From: Erysipelotrichia bacterium | GTDB lineage: Bacteria > Bacillota_I > Bacilli_A > Erysipelotrichales > Erysipelotrichaceae | Direction of reading: 5' to 3' | Assembly (NCBI GenBank): GCA_009929095.1 | Contig: SABF01000030.1 | Coordinates: 1 to 11,685, forward strand | Length of the DNA stretch: 11,685 bases | Shown here: piece by piece, positions 1-6,358 of the stretch | Position numbering within the stretch: the stretch's first letter is position 1 | Layout of the letters: the number at the start of each line of letters is the position of its first letter | Position numbers and translations under genes: made by a program | Notes under the pieces: generated by a model | What the model was told of the DNA's origin: nothing | What the model saw: only the letters and a program-made list of their open reading frames with translations | The model's database searches: none

Positions 1-1009
1 GTGTCGTATCTGCACCGACACGTTCTGCTCGGCATTTCAAATATCCGGTTTCGTTAATTGTTCCTGCCGAGACATGATCATTTTCCGTTTTATCAACAGG
101 GATTGATTCCCCTGTCAGAGCAGATTCATTAACTGTTGTATTGCCTTCCAAAATAATGCCATCAACCGGAAACTGTTCGCCTGGTCTTACCGCAAACAAA
201 TCACCCTTCAGCACTTCATCAATTCCAACTGTTACTTCTTCGCCATTTCTGATCAATACAGCAGTCTTTGGTGCAAGTTTCATCAATCCCTTCAGGGCGC
301 TGGTTGTCTTCCCTTTGGAGCGTGCTTCCAGCATTTTACCCAAAGTGATCAGAGTAGGAATCATTGCTGCGGACTCAAAATATAATTCACTGGAATAGGT
401 TTTCATCATTAATTCCATGGATGCCTTATCGGCCATCATTCCAGTCAGTCGATACAGTATATATACGCTCCATCCAAAAGAAACTGAAGAGCCAAGCGCT
501 ACCAGTTTATCCATATTGGGAGTGCCCGAAAAGAGGCTTCGATAACCGCTGATGAAGAATTTTTCATTAATGATCATAATCACTGCTGCCAGGATCATCT
601 GAGTCATGCCCAGAGCAACCACATTGTGATTAAGAAATGCCGGAAGCGGCCAGCCAAGCATATGATGGCCCATGGATATGTACATCAGCAACAGAAGAAA
701 ATCGATTGAATACACCAGCCGCCGTTTCAAAAGCGGTGTTTCCCGATCTGTAAGCGCATCTTCTTCTGCCTGAAGCTTAGCACTCTCAGAGGCAGTAGAT
801 CGGTTAGTACTCTTCTCTTTCGCACCATAGCCGGCATTCTGCACCGCCTGAATAACCGAAGATGGAGATGCCGTTCCATCCACCTGCATGGAATTGGTCA
901 AGAGACTCACCGTGCAGGATTCAACTCCAGCAACTGCAGATACTGCCTTTTCGACATGGCCCTGGCAGGCAGCACAATTCATTCCTTCAACGAAATACTG
1001 CCTTTTCAT
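1..1009 (-). CDS. copA: Copper-exporting P1B-type ATPase, N-terminal part (runs off left edge)
   Basis: This is the first 336 codons of a heavy-metal P-type ATPase that pumps Cu(I) out of the cytoplasm using ATP. In order the translation shows an N-terminal metal-binding domain with GMNCAAC (residues 9-15), a linker of about 30 residues, hydrophobic segments near 99-118, 130-147 and 166-187, the copper-ATPase signature SGTPNMDKLVALG (161-173), a further hydrophobic stretch near 210-227, and the actuator-domain loop TGES (299-302) needed for dephosphorylation. The CPC transport motif, phosphorylation site and ATP-binding domain lie beyond the window. There is only one N-terminal metal-binding domain. 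The ATG at 1009 overlaps the csoR stop codon by four bases (ATGA), so the two are translationally coupled and share the CsoR-controlled promoter. The family is certain; copper rather than silver specificity is inferred from motif and neighbour. Confidence 0.95.
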   Translation of the reverse strand, partial: MKRQYFVEGMNCAACQGHVEKAVSAVAGVESCTVSLLTNSMQVDGTASPSSVIQAVQNAGYGAKEKSTNRSTASESAKLQAEEDALTDRETPLLKRRLVYSIDFLLLLMYISMGHHMLGWPLPAFLNHNVVALGMTQMILAAVIMIINEKFFISGYRSLFSGTPNMDKLVALGSSVSFGWSVYILYRLTGMMADKASMELMMKTYSSELYFESAAMIPTLITLGKMLEARSKGKTTSALKGLMKLAPKTAVLIRNGEEVTVGIDEVLKGDLFAVRPGEQFPVDGIILEGNTTVNESALTGESIPVDKTENDHVSAGTINETGYLKCRAERVGADTT

Positions 1010-1317
1010 TTCATAACCTTCTTTAGAACTTCCGTAAGTTCATCAATTGAATCCATCTTTCCTGCTTTGATATCATCTGTTACACAGCCGCGGATATGAG
1101 AAGCCAGGAGTACTTTATTAAAACTGTTCAGAGCATTGGTTACTGCCGATACCTGAATCAGTATTTCCGGACAGTAGCTGTCATTTTCTACCATCTTCTC
1201 TATTCCGCGGATCTGGCCTTCTGCTCTTCTCAGCCGAATCAGCATGTCCTTCTTTTCTTCATCATTACGCATCGTATGCCGGCAGCAGTTCATTTCGGCA
1301 ATTCCTGTTTTTTTCAT
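1006..1317 (-). CDS. csoR: Copper-sensing transcriptional repressor CsoR
   Basis: A 103-residue all-helical repressor of the CsoR/RcnR (DUF156) family. In the apo form it binds the promoter; Cu(I) binding releases it and derepresses copper export. With the ATG at 1317 as residue 1, the Cu(I) ligand triad is Cys49, His74 and Cys78, with the 25- and 4-residue spacing of characterised CsoR proteins. The DNA-binding first helix carries RLRRAEGQIRGIEKM. The short Cys/His-rich start (MNCCRH) is an extra seen before the core fold. I prefer ATG 1317 because GAGGTG lies 6-7 bases upstream; the GTG at 1326 is in frame but has no ribosome binding site. It is the first gene of the csoR-copA operon and overlaps copA by four bases. 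A CsoR-type operator sits over its promoter, so it autoregulates. Confidence 0.93.
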   Translation of the reverse strand: MKKTGIAEMNCCRHTMRNDEEKKDMLIRLRRAEGQIRGIEKMVENDSYCPEILIQVSAVTNALNSFNKVLLASHIRGCVTDDIKAGKMDSIDELTEVLKKVMK

Positions 1318-1342
1318 AGTCAGCACCTCATTTACTGACGTT

Positions 1343-1371
1343 ACAGTATACCCCTATAGGGTATATGTCAA
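1343..1371 (-). promoter_or_regulatory. csoR-copA promoter with CsoR operator
   Basis: On the minus strand a perfect -35 TTGACA lies at 1371-1366. Candidate -10 boxes are TATACT at 1350-1345 (15-base spacer) and TACTGT at 1348-1343 (17-base spacer). The plus-strand sequence tatacccctatagggtata (1347-1365) is a near-perfect dyad matching the TACCC...GGGTA operator class bound by CsoR repressors, and it fills the space between -35 and -10. Repressor bound there would exclude RNA polymerase. The match to the neighbouring csoR gene makes this assignment firm. Confidence 0.88.
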
Positions 1372-1372
1372 A

Positions 1373-1896
1373 AGTTCTGCTCAAAGAACAGGACCTGCCA
1401 TTCAGATAGGTGAACGTATAAATCTATTAAGTCATCAAATTATCTATCCCTCATGTCTTCAGTCGCATTGCATATCGAACCAGAATACCGGCTGGCAATT
1501 GGCAAACTGATGCCCAGTGTTTTCATAAGCATCAGAATGTGCAGCATTCTTGTCATCTCATTGATATTCATCATTGATATTCATCATTGAAGCGCTGACA
1601 GCAGAGGCAGAAATCATGAGTTTGAAAAATATGATCAAAGCCTTGAAGAATGCCCTGCTGCCTTGTCTCGTTCAAAGAATGACAGAAAAATAGAAACTGC
1701 TATGATTACCAGGAAATTTGAAATGCCGAACGGATTTCCAAGGCAAGCATGATTCTCTATTCAGGTATTGCAGATAATAGGGATATTGAAACTCCTATAC
1801 CTTCATACCTCTGCGATTTTCATACATACATCCGCATACGACTTTAGCTAAATTTTTCAGTTCTTGTCATTCAGACTATAAACTCTCATCGGAGGA
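1373..1896. other. Gene-poor intergenic region with short tandem repeat and possible gene debris
   Basis: About 520 bases with no convincing gene on either strand. It contains a 13-base direct repeat (attgatattcatc) in two full copies plus five bases at 1560-1590. On the minus strand there is a stop-free stretch of 41 codons (1760-1635) with a hydrophobic core (NFLVIIAVSIFLSFFER). It has no good start or ribosome binding site and could be the decayed tail of a membrane protein. A second minus-strand frame of about 40 codons overlaps it. I could not assign either to a family. Confidence 0.4.
1560..1590. repeat. 13-bp direct tandem repeat, about 2.4 copies
   Basis: The unit attgatattcatc occurs at 1560-1572 and 1573-1585, followed by attga (1586-1590). 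The two copies are identical, which suggests recent slippage or duplication. It lies in non-coding DNA and no function is evident. Confidence 0.85.
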
Positions 1897-1927
1897 TAAA
1901 AAAAATCCCGCTTTCAGGATTTTTTAT
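1897..1927 (-). terminator. Rho-independent terminator downstream of the ZIP transporter gene
   Basis: Read on the minus strand, AAAAAATCC, a loop of about eight bases and GGATTTTTTTT form an A-tract/hairpin/T-tract terminator starting six bases after the transporter stop codon at 1933. The symmetry means it could also act on plus-strand transcripts, although no plus-strand gene approaches it. Confidence 0.8.
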
Positions 1928-1932
1928 TCAGA

Positions 1933-2712
1933 TCAGCCAAGTGCAACATCTAATGCCATCATCAGTGTCATGCCAAGTGCAAATGCCAAGGTACCGCTGT
2001 TGGAATGCTCTCCTTCGCTCATCTCCGGGATAAGTTCTTCAACAACCACATACATCATTGCTCCAGCCGCAAAGCTCAGCAGATATGGCAAAGCCGGGAC
2101 AATCATTCTGGAGAACATAATGGTAAGCAGTGCGCCAATTGGTTCAACTGCGCCAGACAGAGTTCCATACAGGAATGATTTCCCCTTTGAGAATCCTTCA
2201 CTGTGAAGCGGCATTGAAATGATAGCCCCTTCAGGGAAATTCTGAATTGCAATGCCAAGAGACAGAGCCAAAGCACCTGCCGCTGTGATTCCCGTACTGC
2301 CAGACAGCCATCCGGCATAGACCACACCGACAGCCATACCTTCCGGAATATTATGCAGAGTAACTGCCAGCACCATCATTGCAGTCTTACTGATTTTCTT
2401 CTTCGGTCCTTCCGGAGCATCGCTGTTGAGATGCAGATGCGGTATTGTCTTATCCAGAAACAGCAGAAACAGAATCCCGATCCAGAATCCGATCACCGCC
2501 GGCATAAAGGACCACTGTCCCATAGAAGAACTCTGTTCCATGGCAGGAATCAGCAGACTCCATATACTTGCCGCAACCATAACTCCTGCTGCAAACCCCT
2601 GCAGTATCCGTTCAATTTCTCGATTGAGCTTGTTTTTCATAAACAGCACACAGGCCGCCCCAGCTGCTGTGCCGATAAACGGAATTAATAATCCGCGGAA
2701 TGTCTCCATCAT
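1933..2712 (-). CDS. ZIP family (GufA-type) divalent metal transporter
   Basis: A roughly 259-residue polytopic membrane protein of the ZIP family, which moves Zn(II), Fe(II) or related metals toward the cytoplasm. Numbered from ATG 2712, transmembrane helix 4 carries the metal-site motif HNIPEG (120-125), helix 5 carries QNFPEG (157-162), and helix 6 has the VEPIG turn (189-193); EELIPE (225-230) follows, as in GufA/ZupT-like members. The QN in place of HN in helix 5 is typical of the GufA branch. The variable loop (about 87-110) has only a small His cluster (PHLHL). ATG 2712 is preferred over ATG 2721 because GAAAGAGG ends only one base before the latter. The gene stands alone between its own promoter and a terminator. 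Substrate is not decidable from sequence; the copper operon downstream may be coincidental. Confidence 0.92.
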   Translation of the reverse strand: MMETFRGLLIPFIGTAAGAACVLFMKNKLNREIERILQGFAAGVMVAASIWSLLIPAMEQSSSMGQWSFMPAVIGFWIGILFLLFLDKTIPHLHLNSDAPEGPKKKISKTAMMVLAVTLHNIPEGMAVGVVYAGWLSGSTGITAAGALALSLGIAIQNFPEGAIISMPLHSEGFSKGKSFLYGTLSGAVEPIGALLTIMFSRMIVPALPYLLSFAAGAMMYVVVEELIPEMSEGEHSNSGTLAFALGMTLMMALDVALG

Positions 2713-2744
2713 ATAATACATACCTCTTTCAATGGGTTCAGTTT

Positions 2745-2753
2745 AGCATATCA
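2745..2753 (-). promoter_or_regulatory. Extended -10 promoter for the ZIP gene
   Basis: TGATATGCT on the minus strand (2753-2745) fits the extended -10 pattern TGnTATAAT, placed about 15 bases before the Shine-Dalgarno GAAAGAGG. No strong -35 box is visible, which is tolerated with an extended -10. Confidence 0.45.
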
Positions 2754-2841
2754 TTGGAAGCCTTTCGAGGATCATCCCCTAATGGGAGAACTCTGTTTAT
2801 ACTGTAAACTGAGCAAAGAAGTAATACTGATTCTTCATATC

Positions 2842-2850
2842 TGCTATGCT
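2842..2850 (+). promoter_or_regulatory. Extended -10 promoter for the iron alcohol dehydrogenase gene
   Basis: TGCTATGCT fits the extended -10 pattern TGnTATAAT. It lies about 60 bases before the chosen start codon and has no clear -35 box. The ten bases ATCTGCTATG (2839-2848) recur exactly at 4117-4126, before the next gene. A perfect 5-bp inverted repeat GTTTA-tactg-TAAAC (2795-2809) lies about 40 bases further upstream and could be a regulator site. Confidence 0.45.
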
Positions 2851-2911
2851 TTTCATTATGTTAACTGATATTCAAAGGGAAACCGAACCAGCTCAGAGAG
2901 GAAATGCATGC

Positions 2912-4090
2912 ATGAACAGACCCTTTATTTATTACACACCTACACGCATCATCTTTGGCAGAGATTCTGAACTGCAGACAGCATCACTGATTCAGTCATT
3001 TCACGCAGCGAAGGTACTGATTGTATATGGGGGTCACAGTGCCCTGAAGTCCGGACTCATTGATCAGATCAGAACATCTTTGAATAAGGCAGAGATTCAT
3101 TTTATAGAACTGAACGGTGTTATGCCAAATCCGGTACTGTCTTTTGTCTATCAGGGAATTGAACTTGGAAGAAGAGAACACATAGATTTTATCCTGGCAG
3201 TAGGCGGCGGCAGTGTGATCGATACCGCTAAGGCAATCAGCTATGGCATTGCAGACGAAGGTGATGTCTGGGACTTCTACATGGGCTTGCGCAAAGCCGT
3301 TTCAGCGATACCGGTCGGTGTGATTCTGACCATTGCCGCAGCCGGCAGTGAAATGAGCAATTCTGCAGTGATCACCAATGAAGATGGACTTATCAAACGC
3401 GGCTATTCAAATGATCTGGGCAGACCGGTATTCGCCATCCTGGATCCACAGCTGACAATGACCCTGTCGGCATACCAGACAGCCTGCGGCTGTACTGACA
3501 TTCTGATGCATACGGAAGAACGCTACTTTACGCCAGATGGCAATCTAGCGCTGACGGATGCGCTTGCTGAAGCATTGATGCGCACAGTGCTGAAGAATGC
3601 AGAGATTCTGAGAGATGATCCTCATAACTATGATGCGCGCGCTGAAATCATGTGGGCAGGAAGCATTTCTCATAATGGCCTGACCGGATGCGGCGGCATC
3701 GGTGACTGGGCATGTCATGGCTTGGAACATGAACTGAGTGCATTGTTTAATGTGGCTCATGGAGCAGGACTGGCAGCGATCTGGCCCAGCTGGGCTCTTT
3801 ATGTATATCGCTTCTGCCTCGACCGCTTTGTTTTCTTCGCATTGAATGTCATGCAGGTAAATCCAGGAGCCAGTGACGAAGAAACAGCATTGAACGGAAT
3901 TGAAGCCATGAAGCAGTTCTATATCCGAATTGGCATGCCGATTACCATGAAAGAACTGGGAATTGATCCGACTGAAGAACAGATGCGCTTCATGGCACAC
4001 CAGTGTGCAGAATTGTCCGGAGGACATCGCGGTCAAGCCAGATCACTTGACGAAGAAGATATGCTGAATATCTATCGTATGGCTCGATGA
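2912..4090 (+). CDS. Iron-containing alcohol dehydrogenase, YqhD/butanol-dehydrogenase type
   Basis: A 392-residue group III (iron-type) alcohol dehydrogenase, a soluble NAD(P)H-dependent enzyme that interconverts aldehydes and alcohols. The N-terminal Rossmann-like half has VYGGHSALKSG (38-48) and the coenzyme-binding VGGGSVIDTAKAI (97-109). The C-terminal helical half carries the four metal ligands Asp196, His200, His269 and His283, in CGCTDILMH and HGLEHELSALFNVAHG; the spacing equals that of YqhD and clostridial BDH enzymes, and the length is normal. ATG 2912 was chosen because GAGAGGAAA precedes it and homologous proteins begin at this point; an in-frame ATG at 2846 falls inside the promoter. 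It is upstream of and codirectional with the flavoprotein genes, suggesting roles in aldehyde detoxification or fermentation redox balance. The substrate cannot be told from sequence. Confidence 0.93.
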   Translation: MNRPFIYYTPTRIIFGRDSELQTASLIQSFHAAKVLIVYGGHSALKSGLIDQIRTSLNKAEIHFIELNGVMPNPVLSFVYQGIELGRREHIDFILAVGGGSVIDTAKAISYGIADEGDVWDFYMGLRKAVSAIPVGVILTIAAAGSEMSNSAVITNEDGLIKRGYSNDLGRPVFAILDPQLTMTLSAYQTACGCTDILMHTEERYFTPDGNLALTDALAEALMRTVLKNAEILRDDPHNYDARAEIMWAGSISHNGLTGCGGIGDWACHGLEHELSALFNVAHGAGLAAIWPSWALYVYRFCLDRFVFFALNVMQVNPGASDEETALNGIEAMKQFYIRIGMPITMKELGIDPTEEQMRFMAHQCAELSGGHRGQARSLDEEDMLNIYRMAR

Positions 4091-4110
4091 ACTTCATAAT
4101 CAGAAGTTCA
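4088..4110 (+). terminator. Hairpin at the end of the alcohol dehydrogenase gene (weak terminator or processing site)
   Basis: TGAACTTC (4088-4095) and GAAGTTCA (4103-4110) form a perfect 8-bp stem with a 7-base loop. The stop codon TGA is the first three bases of the stem. Only a poor T-tract (tattt) follows, so termination is probably partial and read-through into the next gene is possible. Confidence 0.5.
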
Positions 4111-4119
4111 TATTTGATC

Positions 4120-4128
4120 TGCTATGAT
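4120..4128 (+). promoter_or_regulatory. Extended -10 promoter for the thioredoxin reductase-like gene
   Basis: TGCTATGAT matches the extended -10 pattern and lies about 29 bases before the start codon. It shares ten identical bases (ATCTGCTATG, 4117-4126) with the putative promoter of the alcohol dehydrogenase gene. No good -35 box is visible. Confidence 0.45.
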
Positions 4129-4156
4129 TAGATGGTAACTGAAATGGAGGTTTATC

Positions 4157-5023
4157 ATGACACGATATGACATTGCCATTATTGGCACAGGTCCGGCCGG
4201 TCTATCCGCTGCTCTGACCGCTAAAAACAGAAATAAAAATTTTATTCTTCTGGGATCCAAAGACCTCAGCAGCAAAATGAAGGTCGCTCACGAGGTTGAC
4301 AACTATCTCGGACTTTCAAAAGTATCTGGTGAAGCTATGTCAGCAGCTTTTGCCAGTCAGATGACAGATATGGGCATTGAGATTGAAGAACAGAAAGTCA
4401 CTGCAGTCTATGCCTTAGGCGATTTTTTCTCCCTGCAGACAGATCAGAATGAACTCATCGAAGCGTCTTCTGTTATTCTCGCCAGCGGCGTTGTCGCCGG
4501 CAAACCCTATCCCGGTGAAGAGAGACTGCTTGGCAGAGGAGTCAGCTACTGTGCTACCTGTGATGCTCCGCTGTTCAGGGGAAAGAATGTCACGGTCATC
4601 GGCGGCAGCCCGAAAGAAGAAGCGGAAGCAGATTTCCTTCGTGAAGTATGCGCCAGTGTCCTATACTTCCCTCTGTATAAAGGAGAACCGCATTTCAATC
4701 AGCCGGTCGAGGTCATACATCAGAAGCCGGTCGAGATTCTCGGTGATCAAAAAGTGTCTGCCTTGAAAACAGATACCGGTGAATATTCATGTGATGCCGT
4801 ATTCATTCTGAGAGAAGCTCAGTTTCCTTCTCAGCTTGTCCCAGGTGTGGAAATCGAGGGCAATGCCGTTAAAGTCAATCTGCAGATGGAGACAAATATC
4901 AAAGGACTGTTTGCGGCTGGCGATGTTGCCGGACTTCCTTATCAGTACATCAAAGCTGCCGGTCAGGGAAATGTCGCCGCACTGAGTGCCGTTAATTATC
5001 TGGCTGCCCAGAGCAGAAAGTAA
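4157..5023 (+). CDS. Thioredoxin reductase-like FAD protein, probably ferredoxin/flavodoxin-linked (FFTR type)
   Basis: A 288-residue two-domain flavoprotein of the thioredoxin reductase fold. Visible are the FAD dinucleotide-binding GTGPAG (10-15), the redox-active CATC (Cys132, Cys135) in GVSYCATCDAPLF, and the C-terminal FAD motif GLFAAGDVAG (250-259). The NADPH sites of ordinary thioredoxin reductase are missing: where GxGxxA/G is expected there is VIGGSPKEEAEAD (147-159), and the HRRxxxR region reads YFPLYKGEPHF (170-180). This pattern fits the ferredoxin-dependent flavin thioredoxin reductases described from clostridia, which draw electrons from ferredoxin instead of NADPH. GGAGG precedes the ATG by about six bases. 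The flavodoxin gene begins nine bases after the stop, pointing to a flavodoxin-to-reductase-to-thioredoxin route. The fold is certain; the electron donor is inference. No thioredoxin gene is in the window. Confidence 0.85.
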   Translation: MTRYDIAIIGTGPAGLSAALTAKNRNKNFILLGSKDLSSKMKVAHEVDNYLGLSKVSGEAMSAAFASQMTDMGIEIEEQKVTAVYALGDFFSLQTDQNELIEASSVILASGVVAGKPYPGEERLLGRGVSYCATCDAPLFRGKNVTVIGGSPKEEAEADFLREVCASVLYFPLYKGEPHFNQPVEVIHQKPVEILGDQKVSALKTDTGEYSCDAVFILREAQFPSQLVPGVEIEGNAVKVNLQMETNIKGLFAAGDVAGLPYQYIKAAGQGNVAALSAVNYLAAQSRK

Positions 5024-5032
5024 TTTTGGTCT

Positions 5033-5446
5033 ATGATCGTCGCTGTTCGCTGCTGCAGTCGAAACGGCAATACCAGACGTGTGGCTGAAGTCATTGCCAG
5101 TACGCTGAATACTGAAGCGCTGAGTACAGAACATCCGATTCTGCAGCCGACAGACCTGCTGTTTCTTGGCAGCGGAGTATATGCAGGTGATATAGATAAG
5201 CGTATGAAGCAGTTTATTCGAATGCTTGATCCTGCAATGGTAAATAAAGCAGTCTGCTTCTCCACTTCAGCAGTCACGAATTCTGCCTATCGCAGGATGG
5301 CCGATCTTCTGGCAGATGTCGGTATCCGCCTGCTGCCGCAGGAGTTTCACTGTGCTGGATCTTTTGGGATTCTGCAGAAGGGACATCCCGACAGAAAAGA
5401 TCTTGACGCCGCTAAGGATTTCGCAAAAAAAATCAGCAGACTGTGA
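5033..5446 (+). CDS. Flavodoxin-family protein
   Basis: A 137-residue cytoplasmic flavodoxin-like protein. The phosphate-binding loop for FMN is CCSRNGNTRRVAEVIA (7-22), the equivalent of the S/TxTGNT loop, and LLFLGSGVYAGDI (42-54) supplies the second flavin-contacting loop. The tail (GHPDRKDLDAAKDFAKKI) is common in short flavodoxins of anaerobic Firmicutes. Such proteins carry low-potential electrons between redox enzymes. It starts nine bases after the reductase stop with no clear ribosome binding site, so translation is probably coupled to that gene. A strong terminator follows. The partner is inferred from adjacency only; a role as a flavin-dependent oxidoreductase subunit is also possible. 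Confidence 0.85.
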   Translation: MIVAVRCCSRNGNTRRVAEVIASTLNTEALSTEHPILQPTDLLFLGSGVYAGDIDKRMKQFIRMLDPAMVNKAVCFSTSAVTNSAYRRMADLLADVGIRLLPQEFHCAGSFGILQKGHPDRKDLDAAKDFAKKISRL

Positions 5447-5487
5447 TACCCGCCTGCCGATCAGGGATAATTTCAGCAATGAACTTA

Positions 5488-5518
5488 GGAGATCGATGTT
5501 ATCGATCTCCTTTTCTTT
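5488..5518 (+). terminator. Strong Rho-independent terminator after the flavodoxin gene
   Basis: A perfect 10-bp stem, GGAGATCGAT (5488-5497) with ATCGATCTCC (5501-5510), a three-base GTT loop, and the T-rich tail ttttcttt (5511-5518). It ends the plus-strand redox cluster 42 bases after the flavodoxin stop. The minus-strand operon converges from the other side, but the T-tail is good only for plus-strand transcripts. Confidence 0.93.
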
Positions 5519-5569
5519 GATTTTAATTTTAGCAATTCATCCGCAGATTTCTTTGACAGCAGCTGACTG

Positions 5570-6004
5570 TCAGCGAGTTTTTTCCATCATATCCAGCAGA
5601 TTGTCGTGAATGCGCTGAACCTGATAGATCGTATTATCTACCTGACGTTTTGTTTCTGAAATTCGTGACTGCACCATAAAATCTGCGATCGCTCCATCAA
5701 AGAAGTAATCCGCAAAATCCAGGAAATCTTCTCCGATGCTGATATCAATCATGGCATCCAGATCACGCAGTTCCTTTCGAAAATCCATCAGTGCATTCTT
5801 AGCCATCTGCAGTTCGCTGCGCGCATCATTCATCTTCGAATGTTTGAGAAAGGTTGTAATCATGCCGCCGCCAAGAATATCTACCACACCCCAGTTGCCT
5901 GCACTTTTCAAAAGTGACTGTGCCTTAATCAGATGTGAAAGTGCCACTTCCGATGCACCGATTGCTTCAGAGATTTCATCCTGTTCTGTACCTATTTCTC
6001 TCAT
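5570..6004 (-). CDS. Conserved helical protein of unknown function in the SPFH operon
   Basis: A 144-residue protein I cannot assign to a named family. It lacks a signal peptide or transmembrane segment and is predominantly helical. Visible parts are an acidic N-terminus, a helical stretch ending in WGVVDILGGGMITTFLKHSK, a second helix rich in Lys/Glu/Asp, a motif DFADYFFDGAIADFMVQSRI, and a C-terminal amphipathic helix that may form a coiled coil. The mix of conserved-looking Gly and Trp with long helices suggests a peripheral scaffold rather than an enzyme. ATG 6004 was chosen because AAGGA lies about eight bases upstream and the preceding gene stops at 6009-6011, four bases away, an arrangement typical of coupled operon genes. 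An in-frame ATG at 6055 would lie deep inside that gene. It is the last gene of the operon. Confidence 0.75.
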   Translation of the reverse strand: MREIGTEQDEISEAIGASEVALSHLIKAQSLLKSAGNWGVVDILGGGMITTFLKHSKMNDARSELQMAKNALMDFRKELRDLDAMIDISIGEDFLDFADYFFDGAIADFMVQSRISETKRQVDNTIYQVQRIHDNLLDMMEKTR

Positions 6005-6008
6005 TTTT

Positions 6009-6320
6009 TCATTCCTTTTCCTTCCTGGTATTCCAAAAATAACAGCGAAACGCAAGCCAGCAGATGATCACTTCTACAAGTGACCAGATAAAACAATACC
6101 ACCACAATGAAGCTGCACCGACCCCGAGGCTGAATGCTGAGAATACATTGATCAGCAGGCCCACACTCATACAGATCAGCAGGCCTGTATACAAACCTCC
6201 ATTGGAGCCTTTCCGCTTGAAGATTCTGATAATAATAAACAAAGAGGCAAAAAACAGCACCGCTGCATATAAGAGAAGAATGACTTTCAATTCTCTTTCC
6301 TTCTTTCTTTCAGATTGCAT
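6009..6320 (-). CDS. Small three-helix membrane protein in the SPFH operon
   Basis: A 103-residue protein with a basic N-terminus (SERKKERELK), three hydrophobic segments (about 11-32, 43-62, 68-91) and a charged tail (RKEKE). No family was recognised. GGAGG ends three bases before the ATG, rather close, and is part of a hairpin (6322-6347). A TTG at codon 11 with AAGGA seven bases upstream is an alternative start that would still keep all three helices. It sits between the DNA-binding protein gene and the helical protein gene. A role as membrane anchor or partner for the SPFH protein or for its downstream neighbour is a guess from context. Confidence 0.7.
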   Translation of the reverse strand: MQSERKKERELKVILLLYAAVLFFASLFIIIRIFKRKGSNGGLYTGLLICMSVGLLINVFSAFSLGVGAASLWWYCFIWSLVEVIICWLAFRCYFWNTRKEKE

Positions 6321-6321
6321 A

Positions 6322-6347
6322 AGCCTCCGGCATTATGCGCAGAGGCT
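6322..6347 (-). promoter_or_regulatory. Intergenic hairpin covering the ribosome binding site of the small membrane protein gene
   Basis: On the minus strand AGCCTC (6347-6342) pairs with GAGGCT (6327-6322), and an inner GCAT/ATGC extends the stem. The GGAGG used by the gene starting at 6320 lies mostly inside the 3' arm. It has no T-tract, so it is not a simple terminator. It may lower translation of the downstream genes or stabilise processed mRNA ends. Confidence 0.5.
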
Positions 6348-6358
6348 GTCTGTATCTA

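Noticed and set aside
1560..1590. CRISPR-like or attachment-site repeat
   Set aside because: The two copies are directly adjacent without spacers, and there are no cas, integrase or tRNA genes nearby.
1616..1696. A 26-codon plus-strand frame (MSLKNMIKALKNALLP...) after a purine-rich stretch
   Set aside because: Too short to support, weak ribosome binding site, no promoter or neighbour context.
3545..4036. Open frame of 163 codons on the minus strand
   Set aside because: Antisense to the metal-binding half of the iron alcohol dehydrogenase; Cys/His-rich composition is typical of a shadow frame and there is no ribosome binding site.
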